Origin: Coprothermobacter proteolyticus DSM 5265
GTDB taxonomy: Bacteria; Coprothermobacterota; Coprothermobacteria; Coprothermobacterales; Coprothermobacteraceae
Length of the DNA stretch: 64,000 bases
Reading direction: 5' to 3'
Assembly (NCBI RefSeq): GCF_000020945.1
Contig: NC_011295.1
Location: forward strand, 124,001 to 188,000
Shown: positions 29,529 to 38,170 of the stretch, piece after piece
Position numbering within the stretch: position 1 is the stretch's first letter
Layout: each line of letters opens with the position of its first letter
Position numbers and translations under genes: made by a program
The notes under the pieces: generated by a model
What the model saw: only the letters and a program-made list of their open reading frames with translations
Database searches by the model: none
What the model was told of the DNA's origin: nothing

Positions 29529-31549
29529 GCTTTCACACTCCTTCCGAAAAGGATGTGCTGGAATACCTTAAAAACGGTGGGAAGTAAGAACACCGCTATT
29601 AGTCCAGAGATGAGGGCTCCTCTGGCTAACCCACCCATAATCTGGGTTAGGCCTGGAATGTCACTGAGAATGGCAGAAGGTAAACTCATCAGGAAAAACG
29701 TTCCGGCACTCACAAATATGGATGGAGAAGCACCTCTGATGGTCACATCCAATGGGTTCTCAGCCCCTTTTCTTACTGCTTCTTCAAAACGTGTGGCAGA
29801 CAATACAGCGTAGTCGATAGTGGAACCTAGTTGTACCGTGGACAGTGTGATGGGTACCATGAAGGTGACTGCTTGGAACCACCCAGCTGCCCACAGGTTA
29901 AGTTGAACGGCGGCTTCGATTACTAATATGAGGACTAACGATAGCCACACGTTTCTAAAACCAACTAGTAGAATAACGAATATGAAAAGTAATGTCAGCC
30001 AGCTGGTCTTTGTGTTGTCTTCCATGCTTATGCGTTTTATGTCATCGATGGCTATGGACAAGCCAGTTATATAGTTTTTTCCGGGAAGAGAAGCAAGGAT
30101 GTTCTCAATCTCTTTTCTCAACTCTTCAGCTTCAGGCGTATCGGGTTTCACCTTCGTGTTTACAACGGCATAAACGTATTGGTCATTGGAGAAAGAGCTA
30201 AGTACTGAAGAAGGTAGCATTTCCTGGGGTATGGCTTGGTCCAACATGGTAGCAGGATTAAGCACATTTTGCACTAAACTGAGCTTGTTGATTGCTTGAA
30301 GGGCTTGGGTGTAATTTGAGTTTTTGTCAAGTAGCACCATCCATGTATCGTAGTTCTGGAACTCCTTTTGGTATTCCTGCTGCACCTTCATACTCGTAAG
30401 CTGGCTTGGTATGAACACATCGTTGGCGTAAGTGATTTCTGTGCGGCTGCCACCCCAGAACCCCAAAATTAGTACGATGAGTAACACTGCAAAGAGCGGT
30501 GTTACGGCTTTCTCTACGCTGGCTGCAATATTTGCCACGATGTTTTCCAGATTAAGCGTTTTCCAGGTTAGTTTTCCTTCAAAGGTGAGAAGTAATGCGG
30601 GAAGTAGAGTAATGCTGACAAGGAAAGACAATGCGACTCCGCGAAGAAGCAGCCATCCAATATCCTGGCTTATGGTCAAGGTGGCGAAGGTCAGGGCAAA
30701 GAATCCTGCCACTGTGGTTAGAGCTGACAAGGAAATAGCTTTTATAGTGGCTACCAATGCTATCTCCATGCTTTCACTGTCAGGACGAGTTTTTCTTTCT
30801 TCTTCGTACCGGTGATACAGAAATAGAGCATAGTCATAGGAGACAGCCAGTTGAAGCACTTCCACTATGATGGTAACCAAATAGAACGTGCTTTGATGAA
30901 GGAGTCCAGAAATACCTAAGTTGAGTAATACACCAACTGCCATGGAAACTACAATGAGAATGGGCGTGAGGGGCTTATCGAAGTAGAACAGCAAAAACAG
31001 GAACACAAAGAGCAAACCCAGTCCGAAATATAGCATTGGCTTACCAGAGAAGTACTCTTCCACTTCCTCCAACTGGACATCGCTGGAGATAATATGAGCA
31101 TTACTGGGTAGGAAACTTTTAAGCTCATTTGTGATTTGGCTAACCTCTCCTGTGGTAGCTGTAGTTTGAATTACTACATTGAAGTTATTTCCTTTTACCC
31201 AATTGCTGGCTTCTTCTGGATAAAGTTCTTCTGGTGTGGCAGGGTCAACTACGGTTCCCAACCAAGATACGTTAACCACTTTTGGTATTTGTTTTATCTT
31301 TTCCACGGCTGCAGCTACGTCTTTTAAGGTTCCATCTTTCCAGTATATGGTGATGGATTCTCCGACTTGCATCTGGTCGCTTAGTATTTGCATAGCTTCA
31401 ATGGATGGTACATCCTTAGGTAGTGCACTAGTAATGTCGTAGTTCATCGCGCGGTTTTGCATCGCAAAGAATGAGAGTACAGCCAAAATCAAATACACTG
31501 CGATTACCCATTTGCGGTTCTTAACAACAAAACGAGCGAAACCTTGCAA
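29525..31549 (-). CDS. MMPL/RND-family transporter
   Basis: The 674-residue protein has the classic duplicated RND layout: helix 1 near 14-31, an external loop of about 140 residues, five helices (about 175-330), then helix 7 near 350, a second external loop, and five closing helices (about 510-665). It is a proton-driven exporter of the MMPL type, often moving lipids or hydrophobic compounds; the substrate here is unknown. Conserved charged segments such as 'SYDYALFLYHRYEEER' and 'STIDYAVLSATRFEEA' match the family. The start is TTG 31549, eight bases after AGGAGG. It overlaps the secreted partner gene by four bases, and a terminator follows that gene. Confidence 0.9.
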   Translation of the reverse strand: MQGFARFVVKNRKWVIAVYLILAVLSFFAMQNRAMNYDITSALPKDVPSIEAMQILSDQMQVGESITIYWKDGTLKDVAAAVEKIKQIPKVVNVSWLGTVVDPATPEELYPEEASNWVKGNNFNVVIQTTATTGEVSQITNELKSFLPSNAHIISSDVQLEEVEEYFSGKPMLYFGLGLLFVFLFLLFYFDKPLTPILIVVSMAVGVLLNLGISGLLHQSTFYLVTIIVEVLQLAVSYDYALFLYHRYEEERKTRPDSESMEIALVATIKAISLSALTTVAGFFALTFATLTISQDIGWLLLRGVALSFLVSITLLPALLLTFEGKLTWKTLNLENIVANIAASVEKAVTPLFAVLLIVLILGFWGGSRTEITYANDVFIPSQLTSMKVQQEYQKEFQNYDTWMVLLDKNSNYTQALQAINKLSLVQNVLNPATMLDQAIPQEMLPSSVLSSFSNDQYVYAVVNTKVKPDTPEAEELRKEIENILASLPGKNYITGLSIAIDDIKRISMEDNTKTSWLTLLFIFVILLVGFRNVWLSLVLILVIEAAVQLNLWAAGWFQAVTFMVPITLSTVQLGSTIDYAVLSATRFEEAVRKGAENPLDVTIRGASPSIFVSAGTFFLMSLPSAILSDIPGLTQIMGGLARGALISGLIAVFLLPTVFKVFQHILFGRSVKA

Positions 31550-31643
31550 TGTATCACCTCCTAAGTGTCTTGTGCCAACAGTAAACCATTAGTTCCCTTT
31601 TTTTATACCCAGTTATTCAAAACGCTAACCTTACAAAAAGAGG

Positions 31644-33005
31644 CTAATCGAAGAAATGGGTTTTAATTAGTTTTCGATGAGCTCTGTAGTAGTACCAATG
31701 GAGTACCAGTACTAAGAAGGTGTTGGCGGAACTAACCCAAAAAGCTGTAGAGGGCGATACGCTAAGAACCATGAGAAGAAGATAAAGCATGGGTGCATAA
31801 AACAGCCACTGAGCAAGGCTGTTCAAAATGAAAGGCAGTTTCGTGTTGTTGTATGCTTGGAAGTAGCTTATGAAAATGGAGGTTGTATAACTCATTAGTG
31901 GAACAAAAGCCATTATTCTTAAAGCTAAAACTGCTAGTGGTACCAAGGTTGGGTCTTTTACCCGGAACAAACTCAGCAGGCTGCCAGGGAAAATGAGGCA
32001 TATGATGGCAAAGACACCTAAAAGATACACGCCTATCTCAAGGCAGTAATCCACAAAGGCTTTCACTCGATCATGTAGCTTTGCACCTACGTTTTGAGCC
32101 ATGATGGGTGTGGACATGAGGGAAATGGAAGAAACAACGGTGTTGGGGATCTGCACGATTCGGTTGAATACCTGATAGGCGGCAAACACCGGTATGGACA
32201 CCGCATTTATGATTCTCTGTGTAATTACGCTGACTGCCACCGTAGAAAGATTACTTAGTCCAGCATAAAAACCTACACGGAACACTTCTGCTCCTACTTC
32301 TGTAAACCTTACATGCCTAGAAATATTCGTGGGTAGTTCGTATCTTGGTGTAGCAATAAACATGAAGGCTGCAATGTCTGATACTACCCAGCTGATTAGA
32401 AAAGCCCACCCAGCTCCTGCAAGATTAAGTTTAGGAAAGATCCAAAAACCCAGGATTAGGAAGAAATCCAATGCGATATTGAGTGCAGTTTGCAATAACA
32501 TAAACCACATGGCCCAGATGGTTTGTCCAGTAGCTCTGAAAAACGTATAAGAAGAATAGCCAGCCATGGAAAAGGGAATACCGAGTAAGTAAGGCAAAGC
32601 ATAGCCCTTCGCATGTAGCATGATTTGGGGTTTCGCTCCGAGCACTCTAAGAAGTGGCTCCAGAAAGGGTAGGCACAGCAGTACCAAAATAAGTGCCCCG
32701 AAAAACTTACCGTAAGTTGTTTCTTTTAAGGCGAGTCTGGCTTTTTCGTATTCTTTCTTGCCTAAGTAGTTCGCCATAACAATTACGGAACCCGTGCCCC
32801 AAACCTCGTTGTAAACGTAGATAAGGCTGACCAGCATGCCCACAATGCCCACAGCAGCTATGGCGTTTGTCCCCAAGTCTGCGATGAGCGCTAATTCTAT
32901 TGCAGGAAGTGCGTTAGAAAGCAATGAGCCCAACATGTTCGGTAGTGACATTGACCAGATTACTTTTTTGGGGTCACCTTGAAGCATTTTCTCTTGTGCA
33001 CTCAT
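31644..33005 (-). CDS. MATE-family multidrug/cation antiporter
   Basis: The 453-residue membrane protein has twelve predicted helices in two halves. Family features are 'WSMSLPNMLGSLLSNALPA' at the start and 'VVSSISLMSTPIMAQNVGAK' opening the second half. It should export organic cations or drugs in exchange for Na+ or H+; the substrate cannot be predicted. The start codon ATG 33005 stands six bases after an extended -10 element and has no ribosome-binding site, so the message is probably leaderless. It is separated from the MMPL gene by 94 bases with no clear terminator. Confidence 0.92.
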   Translation of the reverse strand: MSAQEKMLQGDPKKVIWSMSLPNMLGSLLSNALPAIELALIADLGTNAIAAVGIVGMLVSLIYVYNEVWGTGSVIVMANYLGKKEYEKARLALKETTYGKFFGALILVLLCLPFLEPLLRVLGAKPQIMLHAKGYALPYLLGIPFSMAGYSSYTFFRATGQTIWAMWFMLLQTALNIALDFFLILGFWIFPKLNLAGAGWAFLISWVVSDIAAFMFIATPRYELPTNISRHVRFTEVGAEVFRVGFYAGLSNLSTVAVSVITQRIINAVSIPVFAAYQVFNRIVQIPNTVVSSISLMSTPIMAQNVGAKLHDRVKAFVDYCLEIGVYLLGVFAIICLIFPGSLLSLFRVKDPTLVPLAVLALRIMAFVPLMSYTTSIFISYFQAYNNTKLPFILNSLAQWLFYAPMLYLLLMVLSVSPSTAFWVSSANTFLVLVLHWYYYRAHRKLIKTHFFD

Positions 33006-33011
33006 AGAAGT

Positions 33012-33020
33012 AGTCTATCA
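33012..33020 (-). promoter_or_regulatory. Extended -10 promoter predicting a leaderless MATE mRNA
   Basis: On the minus strand TGA-TAGACT ends six bases before ATG 33005. No ribosome-binding site is present between them. Confidence 0.5.
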
Positions 33021-33308
33021 TGCCAAGCATCGGAAAAAGCAGGTATGGTGTTCCATGGATTAGGCTATGGATTCAACGGAAATGGGTATGTTTTTCATGG
33101 CTTTCAGTTTCCTATGAAGGACTACTGAGAAAGCTCATTCTTTTAGAAGAGTGGAGATAAACCATGGGTAAAATGTTTGTGTGTATGTGTGTAGAAAGCA
33201 GTGTATGGTGTACGGCCATTTGTTTCACTACTCGTAGTGTTTAGCCTTAGCTCTAGCTAAACACAAAGAAAGGAGTTATGCCTTCTGGAGGTTACATCAG
33301 TAAAGGGT
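33021..33308. other. Intergenic region between MATE and IMPACT genes with a 9-bp hairpin
   Basis: About 290 bases without a credible gene. A perfect inverted repeat, GTGTTTAGC (33237-33245) and GCTAAACAC (33256-33264), encloses a 10-base loop. It lacks a T-run on either strand, so it is not a normal terminator. GGAGG at 33287-33291 lies behind it, upstream of the IMPACT gene. A TAAAAT word near 33172 could be a -10. Confidence 0.4.
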
Positions 33309-33887
33309 TTGGCTTCTTACAGAGAAGTCATAAAGCGCTCTGAGTTCATAGGTTACGCAAAAGCCGTTTTTACTGAGCAGGAAGTGCATGAGTTCCTACA
33401 GCAGGTAAAGTTAGAACATCCGAAAGCTACGCACTGGGTGTGGGCATATAAGATAGAGGAGATTATGTTCTCCAGTGATGCAGGAGAACCCAGTGGCAGT
33501 GCAGGGTTACCCGTTCTAAATGCCATCAGGAGTAGTGGACTAGATTATGTCATGGTAGTTGTAGTTAGATATTTTGGTGGTGTGCTTCTTGGCATTAAGG
33601 GACTCATTGATGCCTATAACTCGGTGGCAAGAAAGACACTAGAACTTGCAAACAAAGGCAAAGTAGTGCGCCAGCGTTATGTAACAATGGAGCTGAGTTA
33701 TGAGGTTTATGGAAAACTATATGAAGATTTAGCACGTCTTGTCAGTGAACCAGATATTCGTTTTCAGGAGCAAGTAATCATGTGTGGCTGGGTGGACATG
33801 GCACGCAAAGAGGAATTAGAACATTTAGTGGCTCAGCGAGGTATGTCACTGCAGTGGGGACAAGATGAAAGGACGATGGTGGCTTGA
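33309..33887 (+). CDS. YigZ/IMPACT family protein
   Basis: This 192-residue protein belongs to the conserved IMPACT (UPF0029) family. The signature is 'DAGEPSGSAGLPVLNAI' followed by 'VVVRYFGGVLLGIKGLIDAY', with a ferredoxin-like C-terminal domain after about residue 125. Bacterial members are of uncertain function; relatives act in translation control. The start is unclear. TTG 33309 is the first ordinary start codon in frame, but the nearest ribosome-binding site (GGAGG) is 17 bases away and is better placed for a non-standard codon around 33300. A hairpin sits upstream. It ends four bases before the convergent chromate transporter. Confidence 0.88.
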   Translation: MASYREVIKRSEFIGYAKAVFTEQEVHEFLQQVKLEHPKATHWVWAYKIEEIMFSSDAGEPSGSAGLPVLNAIRSSGLDYVMVVVVRYFGGVLLGIKGLIDAYNSVARKTLELANKGKVVRQRYVTMELSYEVYGKLYEDLARLVSEPDIRFQEQVIMCGWVDMARKEELEHLVAQRGMSLQWGQDERTMVA

Positions 33888-33891
33888 GTTC

Positions 33892-34422
33892 TTATTTAAC
33901 AAGCAGGTAAAGTACTTCTCCCAACAGGCCACTTAGGAGCAAAATAAGGGCACTATTCAGCTTTGTTTTTTGTTTCAATAAGAGCGCAAAGAGGAAAATA
34001 CCTACCCCGTAGTAATCAGTTATTGATGAACTTAGTATGCTCAATGTGGCTGCTATTACCAGTCCGAAAGTCAAGGGTGTTATGTTATCAAAAAACATGT
34101 CCAAGTACACGGGATTTACTCTGGTAAGCAAGCTCGACATGGAATAAACAAGTAGAAAAGGCACTGCAATGGAGGAGAAGGTTGCTACAATACTACCCCA
34201 AACACCTCCCATGAGATAGCCCACGAACGTAGCTGTATTTATGGCAATGGGACCTGGTGTTATCTGGGATATGGCAAGCACATCCAGGAACTCCAAATCC
34301 GTAAGCCACGCGTACTGGTTCACCACCACGTACCGGATGAGGGCGACGATGGCATAGCCACCGCCGAAAGAAAAAACGCCTATTTGTAGGAACGCTTTTG
34401 CCAGTTCCAGTAAAATATCCAT
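33892..34422 (-). CDS. Chromate transporter, second half-size subunit
   Basis: A half-length CHR protein of 176 residues with about six helices and the family motif 'FSFGGGYAIVALI' near the start, followed by 'QITPGPIAINTATFVGY'. Half-size CHR proteins work in pairs, and its partner is the gene just upstream; the two overlap by 43 bases. I start at ATG 34422, nine bases after GGAGGG, and not at the earlier in-frame 34458. CHR proteins are described as chromate/sulfate exchangers, but natural substrates are often unknown. Convergent with the IMPACT gene, four bases away. Confidence 0.9.
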   Translation of the reverse strand: MDILLELAKAFLQIGVFSFGGGYAIVALIRYVVVNQYAWLTDLEFLDVLAISQITPGPIAINTATFVGYLMGGVWGSIVATFSSIAVPFLLVYSMSSLLTRVNPVYLDMFFDNITPLTFGLVIAATLSILSSSITDYYGVGIFLFALLLKQKTKLNSALILLLSGLLGEVLYLLVK

Positions 34423-34937
34423 GTGAGCAGCCCTCCTAAGTAAACCAATATAACCCAAGCTGGGTTAATTCCCAAAGCAAATATTATGAGTGTGATTACC
34501 AGCACTAATATTAAAGAAGGCACTTTCCAATGTCTTTTGGTAAACAACTGCCACACGGCAGCTACCATGAGTGCTGCTACAGCAGGCCTTAAGCCGAAGA
34601 ACAGGCCCTGTACCCACCAAAGCGCATAGGCTTGCTTGAAAAAAATGGCAATGATCAGAATAATCACTAGAGAAGGCAGTGTGGCTCCTAGAGCGGCGAT
34701 TATGGAACCAGCAAAGCCAGCTAACTGATAGCCTGAAGCGACAGCCAAATTAACTGCGATGGGGCCTGGGAATACCTGGGCTATGGAAAGTACTCTAAAG
34801 AATTCTTCCTCGCTAATCCAGTGGCGTCTATTCACAATCTCTTCTAGGAATATGGGTACCATAACATACCCGCCACCGATGGTCAAGGTGCCGACCTTTA
34901 TGAAGACAAGAAAAAGGTTAAGCAGACTAAAATTCAT
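34380..34937 (-). CDS. Chromate transporter, first half-size subunit
   Basis: The 185-residue partner has the same CHR fold, with 'GTLTIGGGYVMVPIF' and 'QVFPGPIAVNLAVASGY'. The two subunits share the GGGY and PGPIA motifs and are probably an old duplication with opposite membrane orientations. The start ATG 34937 lies six bases after a consensus TATAAT and lacks a ribosome-binding site. It is divergent from the CcdA-like gene, and their -10 elements are only 20 bases apart, so the two promoters must influence one another. Confidence 0.9.
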   Translation of the reverse strand: MNFSLLNLFLVFIKVGTLTIGGGYVMVPIFLEEIVNRRHWISEEEFFRVLSIAQVFPGPIAVNLAVASGYQLAGFAGSIIAALGATLPSLVIILIIAIFFKQAYALWWVQGLFFGLRPAVAALMVAAVWQLFTKRHWKVPSLILVLVITLIIFALGINPAWVILVYLGGLLTWIFYWNWQKRSYK

Positions 34938-34943
34938 AGTTCT

Positions 34944-34975
34944 ATTATAGGATGCATAGGGTGGTAAGGTAAAAT
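34944..34975. promoter_or_regulatory. Back-to-back leaderless promoters (chromate transporter and CcdA-like)
   Basis: Minus strand: TATAAT at 34949-34944, six bases before ATG 34937. Plus strand: TAAAAT at 34970-34975, six bases before GTG 34982. The two hexamers are separated by 20 bases, so their -35 regions must overlap the opposite promoter. Confidence 0.55.
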
Positions 34976-34981
34976 GTGTTT

Positions 34982-35644
34982 GTGGACAAAATATCCCTGT
35001 GGGTGGTAGTTTCTGCTGCTTTAGCAGATAGTGTAAACCCTTGCGAGATTGGCATACTCACTATGGCTCTACTGCACATAATCTTTGCCTATGGCAAGGA
35101 GAAAGTACTTCGTATTGGCCTCATGTTTTCTCTGGGAGTAGCCATTAGCTACTTTTTCTATGGAATATTCATTGCCCACGTCTTCAGGTACATAGCCAGC
35201 ATAAGAATCATTGTGGGCGTAGCAGCCATATTACTTGCCATACCACGCATGATTTACGCACTCCGAGGGGAGGAGCTTAAACTCACACCAACACCGCTAC
35301 GGCCTCTGGTGGCCGGATATTTGCGTAAAGGTAGTGTTTGGTATGCTTTGGTAGGCGGCCTATTAGCTGGTTTCGTTCTCATGCCATGCAGTAGCGGACC
35401 TTACTACGTAATTCTGACTTTACTTAGTCATGACATTGTTACTGTGCGCTTGAAAGCTTATGTTTGGTTGGCTCTTTACAATGCGATTGTTGTTTTACCG
35501 CTTGTAGTTATAACTTTGGCAGCGCACTTCCTCATGGATGTAACTAAAGTGAAAGAATACAAAGATAAGCTTGTGCCATTGCTCGAGTGGGCTTCATCCC
35601 TTATTCTGCTCGCTTTAGGTCTTTATGTGCTTACTCAGATGTAA
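34982..35644 (+). CDS. CcdA/DsbD-like membrane thiol-redox protein
   Basis: This membrane protein of about 220 residues with six helices moves reducing equivalents across the membrane in the CcdA manner. Two conserved cysteines in proline-rich motifs are seen, NPCEIGILTMAL in the first helix and MPCSSGPYYV in the fourth, matching the paired helix cysteines of CcdA. No thioredoxin-like partner is next to it. Two GTG codons compete. The one at 34976 directly abuts the -10 hexamer and could not lie inside the transcript, so I choose 34982. Confidence 0.85.
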   Translation: MDKISLWVVVSAALADSVNPCEIGILTMALLHIIFAYGKEKVLRIGLMFSLGVAISYFFYGIFIAHVFRYIASIRIIVGVAAILLAIPRMIYALRGEELKLTPTPLRPLVAGYLRKGSVWYALVGGLLAGFVLMPCSSGPYYVILTLLSHDIVTVRLKAYVWLALYNAIVVLPLVVITLAAHFLMDVTKVKEYKDKLVPLLEWASSLILLALGLYVLTQM

Positions 35645-35693
35645 CTGCGGAATGTGAGTATGTGAATATGCGTAATGTACAGGTGTGTTCTGA

Positions 35694-36536
35694 ATGGAGA
35701 AGTCCTGGCAAGCTTTACTAGGTGGGGTTTTGTTTTATTCTGTTTCTTCTCTACTGGTAAAAGCCACTACGAGCCCTCCAGTGACGATAGCTTTCTACAG
35801 GGTTTTTATCGCCACCTTGGTGGTTACGCCATTTTGGGTTGGAGATTTCTTTCGTTGGTGGAAACGTAATTTTTCTTTTCCCCTAATTGTGGCAACTTTT
35901 GGGTTAACCTTGGACTTTGTATTGTGGTTTTACTCACTACGTTTTACTACGGTGGCGCATGCCACTTTCATTGTAAATATGGCACCTCTTTGGGTGGGTA
36001 TGATGAGCAGTGTTTTTCTGCGAGAACCCATGAACATTAAAGGGTGGCTTGGCATTGTTTTAGGTGTATCTGGAGCTGCAGTGATGACTTTGCAACCTTC
36101 GGCCATGCAAATCCATGCTGGTGATCTCATGGCTTTGGGAGCCAGCTTCGGGTTAGCACTTTACATAACCATGACACGCATGAGCAGTAGGAACATAGAT
36201 AGCAGCTCCGTTCTTACCTACAGCATATTCTTTTTCACTTGCATATGGCTTGCCTTTGCTGCAGTACTTCTTGACCAAGGCTTCGTCATAAAAGGTCAAG
36301 ATTTTCCCTTTGTCTTGGCTTTAGCCTTGGGACCTCAGCTGGGTGGTAATACACTCATCAACTACGCATTAAGGAGTTTGCCAGCTTCTACGGTTTCTGT
36401 GGCCTTACTAGGTGAGCCGGTCATTGCCACAGTGTTCTCCTACTTTTTGTTCAGTGAGCCCCTCTCTTGGCACGTAGTCGTGGGTGGTGCTTTGATCTGT
36501 TTAGCGTTATATGCTACGTCGATAAATACAAAATAA
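35694..36536 (+). CDS. EamA/DMT-family transporter
   Basis: A 280-residue membrane protein with ten predicted helices arranged as two EamA repeats. The halves begin near 'LGGVLFYSVSSLLVKATT' and 'DLMALGASFGLALYITMTR', and 'SLPASTVSVALLGEPVIAT' is typical of the second repeat. It is probably an exporter of a small metabolite such as an amino acid; no substrate can be assigned. AGGTG stands eight bases before the ATG. It follows the CcdA-like gene by 49 bases in the same direction. Confidence 0.9.
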   Translation: MEKSWQALLGGVLFYSVSSLLVKATTSPPVTIAFYRVFIATLVVTPFWVGDFFRWWKRNFSFPLIVATFGLTLDFVLWFYSLRFTTVAHATFIVNMAPLWVGMMSSVFLREPMNIKGWLGIVLGVSGAAVMTLQPSAMQIHAGDLMALGASFGLALYITMTRMSSRNIDSSSVLTYSIFFFTCIWLAFAAVLLDQGFVIKGQDFPFVLALALGPQLGGNTLINYALRSLPASTVSVALLGEPVIATVFSYFLFSEPLSWHVVVGGALICLALYATSINTK

Positions 36537-36613
36537 ACAACAAAGCTGTAGGATACTCAGGTCTTTAGTTCTTTTGGAGTGGTTATTTGCATAAGCTGTT
36601 TATGTCAGTTTTA

Positions 36614-36622
36614 TGTTAAAAT
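36614..36622 (+). promoter_or_regulatory. Extended -10 promoter of gdhA
   Basis: TGT-TAAAAT, 55 bases before the gdhA start, gives a short leader that ends in a good ribosome-binding site. A -35 is not evident. Confidence 0.5.
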
Positions 36623-36677
36623 TAACTTGGTTTTAGAGAACGAATTGTGTAAAATGTAACTGTTTGGAGGTGACCAT

Positions 36678-37928
36678 ATGTCAACAGAATCTCTTAACCC
36701 ATTGGTCAATGCGCAGAAACAGATCAAGGCTGCTTGCGACCTCTTGGGTTTGGATCCCGCAGTTTATGAAATGTTAAAAGAACCTATGCGTGTTTTAGAG
36801 GTTTCCATTCCTGTTAGGATGGACGATGGTAGTTTAAGAGTGTTCAAAGGCTGGAGATCTCAGCACAACGATGCCTTAGGCCCCACAAAAGGCGGTATAA
36901 GGTTCCACCAGAATGTTAATTTGGATGAAGTAAAGGCTTTGTCAATGTGGATGACATTCAAGTGTGGAGTCTTGGGTCTCCCTTACGGTGGCGGTAAGGG
37001 TGGAGTATGCGTTGATCCGACAAAGCTCTCAAAGAGGGAATTAGAACAGTTAAGCCGCGGCTATATCAGAGCCATTGCAACCATTGTGGGTCCTGAACTG
37101 GACATACCCGCACCAGATGTGGGTACTAATGCTGAGATCATGGCTTGGATGGTGGACGAATACAGCAAAATTAAAGGTTATAACAGTTTCGGTGTGATAA
37201 CTGGTAAACCACTCATACTTGGTGGTTCCAAAGGTCGTACCGATGCAACTGGGTATGGTGTGGCTTTGACTGCACGGGAAGGCGCAAAGCGTTTGGGCAT
37301 GGACTTTAACAAGTGCACTGTGGCATTGCAGGGTTTTGGTAATGTGGGTAGCTACAGTGGACTCTACCTGCACCGCTTAGGTGGAAAGGTAATTGCAGTT
37401 ACTGACGTATTCGGAGGTATTTACAATAAGGACGGTATCGACATTGAGAAGCTCATGGAGCATGTGAAGAAGACAGGTTCCGTGGTGAACTTCCCCGGTA
37501 CGACGTCTATTAACAATGAGCAATTACTTAGCTTGGACGTTGACATATTGGCACTCTGCGCTCTGGAAAATCAGATTACCGCAGACAATGCCGACACCAT
37601 AAAGGCAAAAATGATTGTTGAAGGAGCTAACGGCCCTGTTACTCCTGAGGCAGATAAGATTCTGGACAGCAAGGGCATCTTTGTATGCCCAGATATTCTG
37701 ACTAACGCTGGTGGAGTCATGGTTTCTTACTTCGAGTGGGTACAGAACTTGACAAACCTGTACTGGTCTGAGGAAGAAGTCAAACAGCGTCAGGAAGAGG
37801 GCATGGTTGAAGCTTTCAAGGCTGTGTACGATTTGGCTCAGCAGTACAAAGTAAACATGCGTACAGCTGCTTACATGATCTCCATTAAGCGTGTTTACGA
37901 AGCTATGAAAGCCAGAGGCTGGGTGTAA
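36678..37928 (+). CDS. gdhA: Glutamate dehydrogenase
   Basis: The 416-residue hexameric-type enzyme reversibly deaminates glutamate to 2-oxoglutarate and ammonia with NAD(P)+. It is central when amino acids are the fuel. The catalytic segment 'LPYGGGKGGVCVDP' holds the essential lysine, 'PAPDVGTNAEIMAWMVDEY' the catalytic aspartate, and 'LQGFGNVGSYSG' is the nucleotide-binding loop. Length is the norm for thermophile enzymes (about 415-420). GGAGGTG precedes the ATG by six bases. Alone in its unit: own promoter upstream and a strong terminator downstream. Cofactor preference is not safely readable. Confidence 0.97.
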   Translation: MSTESLNPLVNAQKQIKAACDLLGLDPAVYEMLKEPMRVLEVSIPVRMDDGSLRVFKGWRSQHNDALGPTKGGIRFHQNVNLDEVKALSMWMTFKCGVLGLPYGGGKGGVCVDPTKLSKRELEQLSRGYIRAIATIVGPELDIPAPDVGTNAEIMAWMVDEYSKIKGYNSFGVITGKPLILGGSKGRTDATGYGVALTAREGAKRLGMDFNKCTVALQGFGNVGSYSGLYLHRLGGKVIAVTDVFGGIYNKDGIDIEKLMEHVKKTGSVVNFPGTTSINNEQLLSLDVDILALCALENQITADNADTIKAKMIVEGANGPVTPEADKILDSKGIFVCPDILTNAGGVMVSYFEWVQNLTNLYWSEEEVKQRQEEGMVEAFKAVYDLAQQYKVNMRTAAYMISIKRVYEAMKARGWV

Positions 37929-38044
37929 TAATAGGTAGCCTTTATTAGTCGAAGTTGTATTTGCGTGCCAATGCGGAGGAGAACGCACTAACGCAAACAA
38001 AGGCATATGTGATGTTACAAGAAGAATCTTTCTCTCCTTTGGAG

Positions 38045-38077
38045 GGCGGCTCATAGGTTGAGCCGCCTTTCTTTTTT
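38045..38077 (+). terminator. Intrinsic terminator after gdhA
   Basis: GGCGGCTCA (38045-38053) pairs perfectly with TGAGCCGCC (38059-38067), followed by TTTCTTTTTT. It lies about 115 bases after the gdhA stop; the gap has no credible gene. Confidence 0.88.
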
Positions 38078-38170
38078 GTTGTTTTTGAACCGCACATAAA
38101 ACAAGCCGTGTCATGGTTAAGATGACACACTTGGTTTAAAATGAGTTAAAGCAGAAGGAGGATGAGCAAT

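Noticed and set aside
36612-36626. GTTAA-AA-TTAAC near the gdhA promoter as a Rex site
   Set aside because: The spacer is two bases where Rex sites need four.
37933-38060. Open frame in the gap after gdhA reading like LRANAEENALTQTKAYV and ending in the terminator stem
   Set aside because: No ATG/GTG with a ribosome-binding site, very short, and it ends inside an obvious terminator.
37524-38114. 196-codon open frame antisense to gdhA and its terminator
   Set aside because: It overlaps a certain gene and a terminator hairpin, and its composition is not protein-like.
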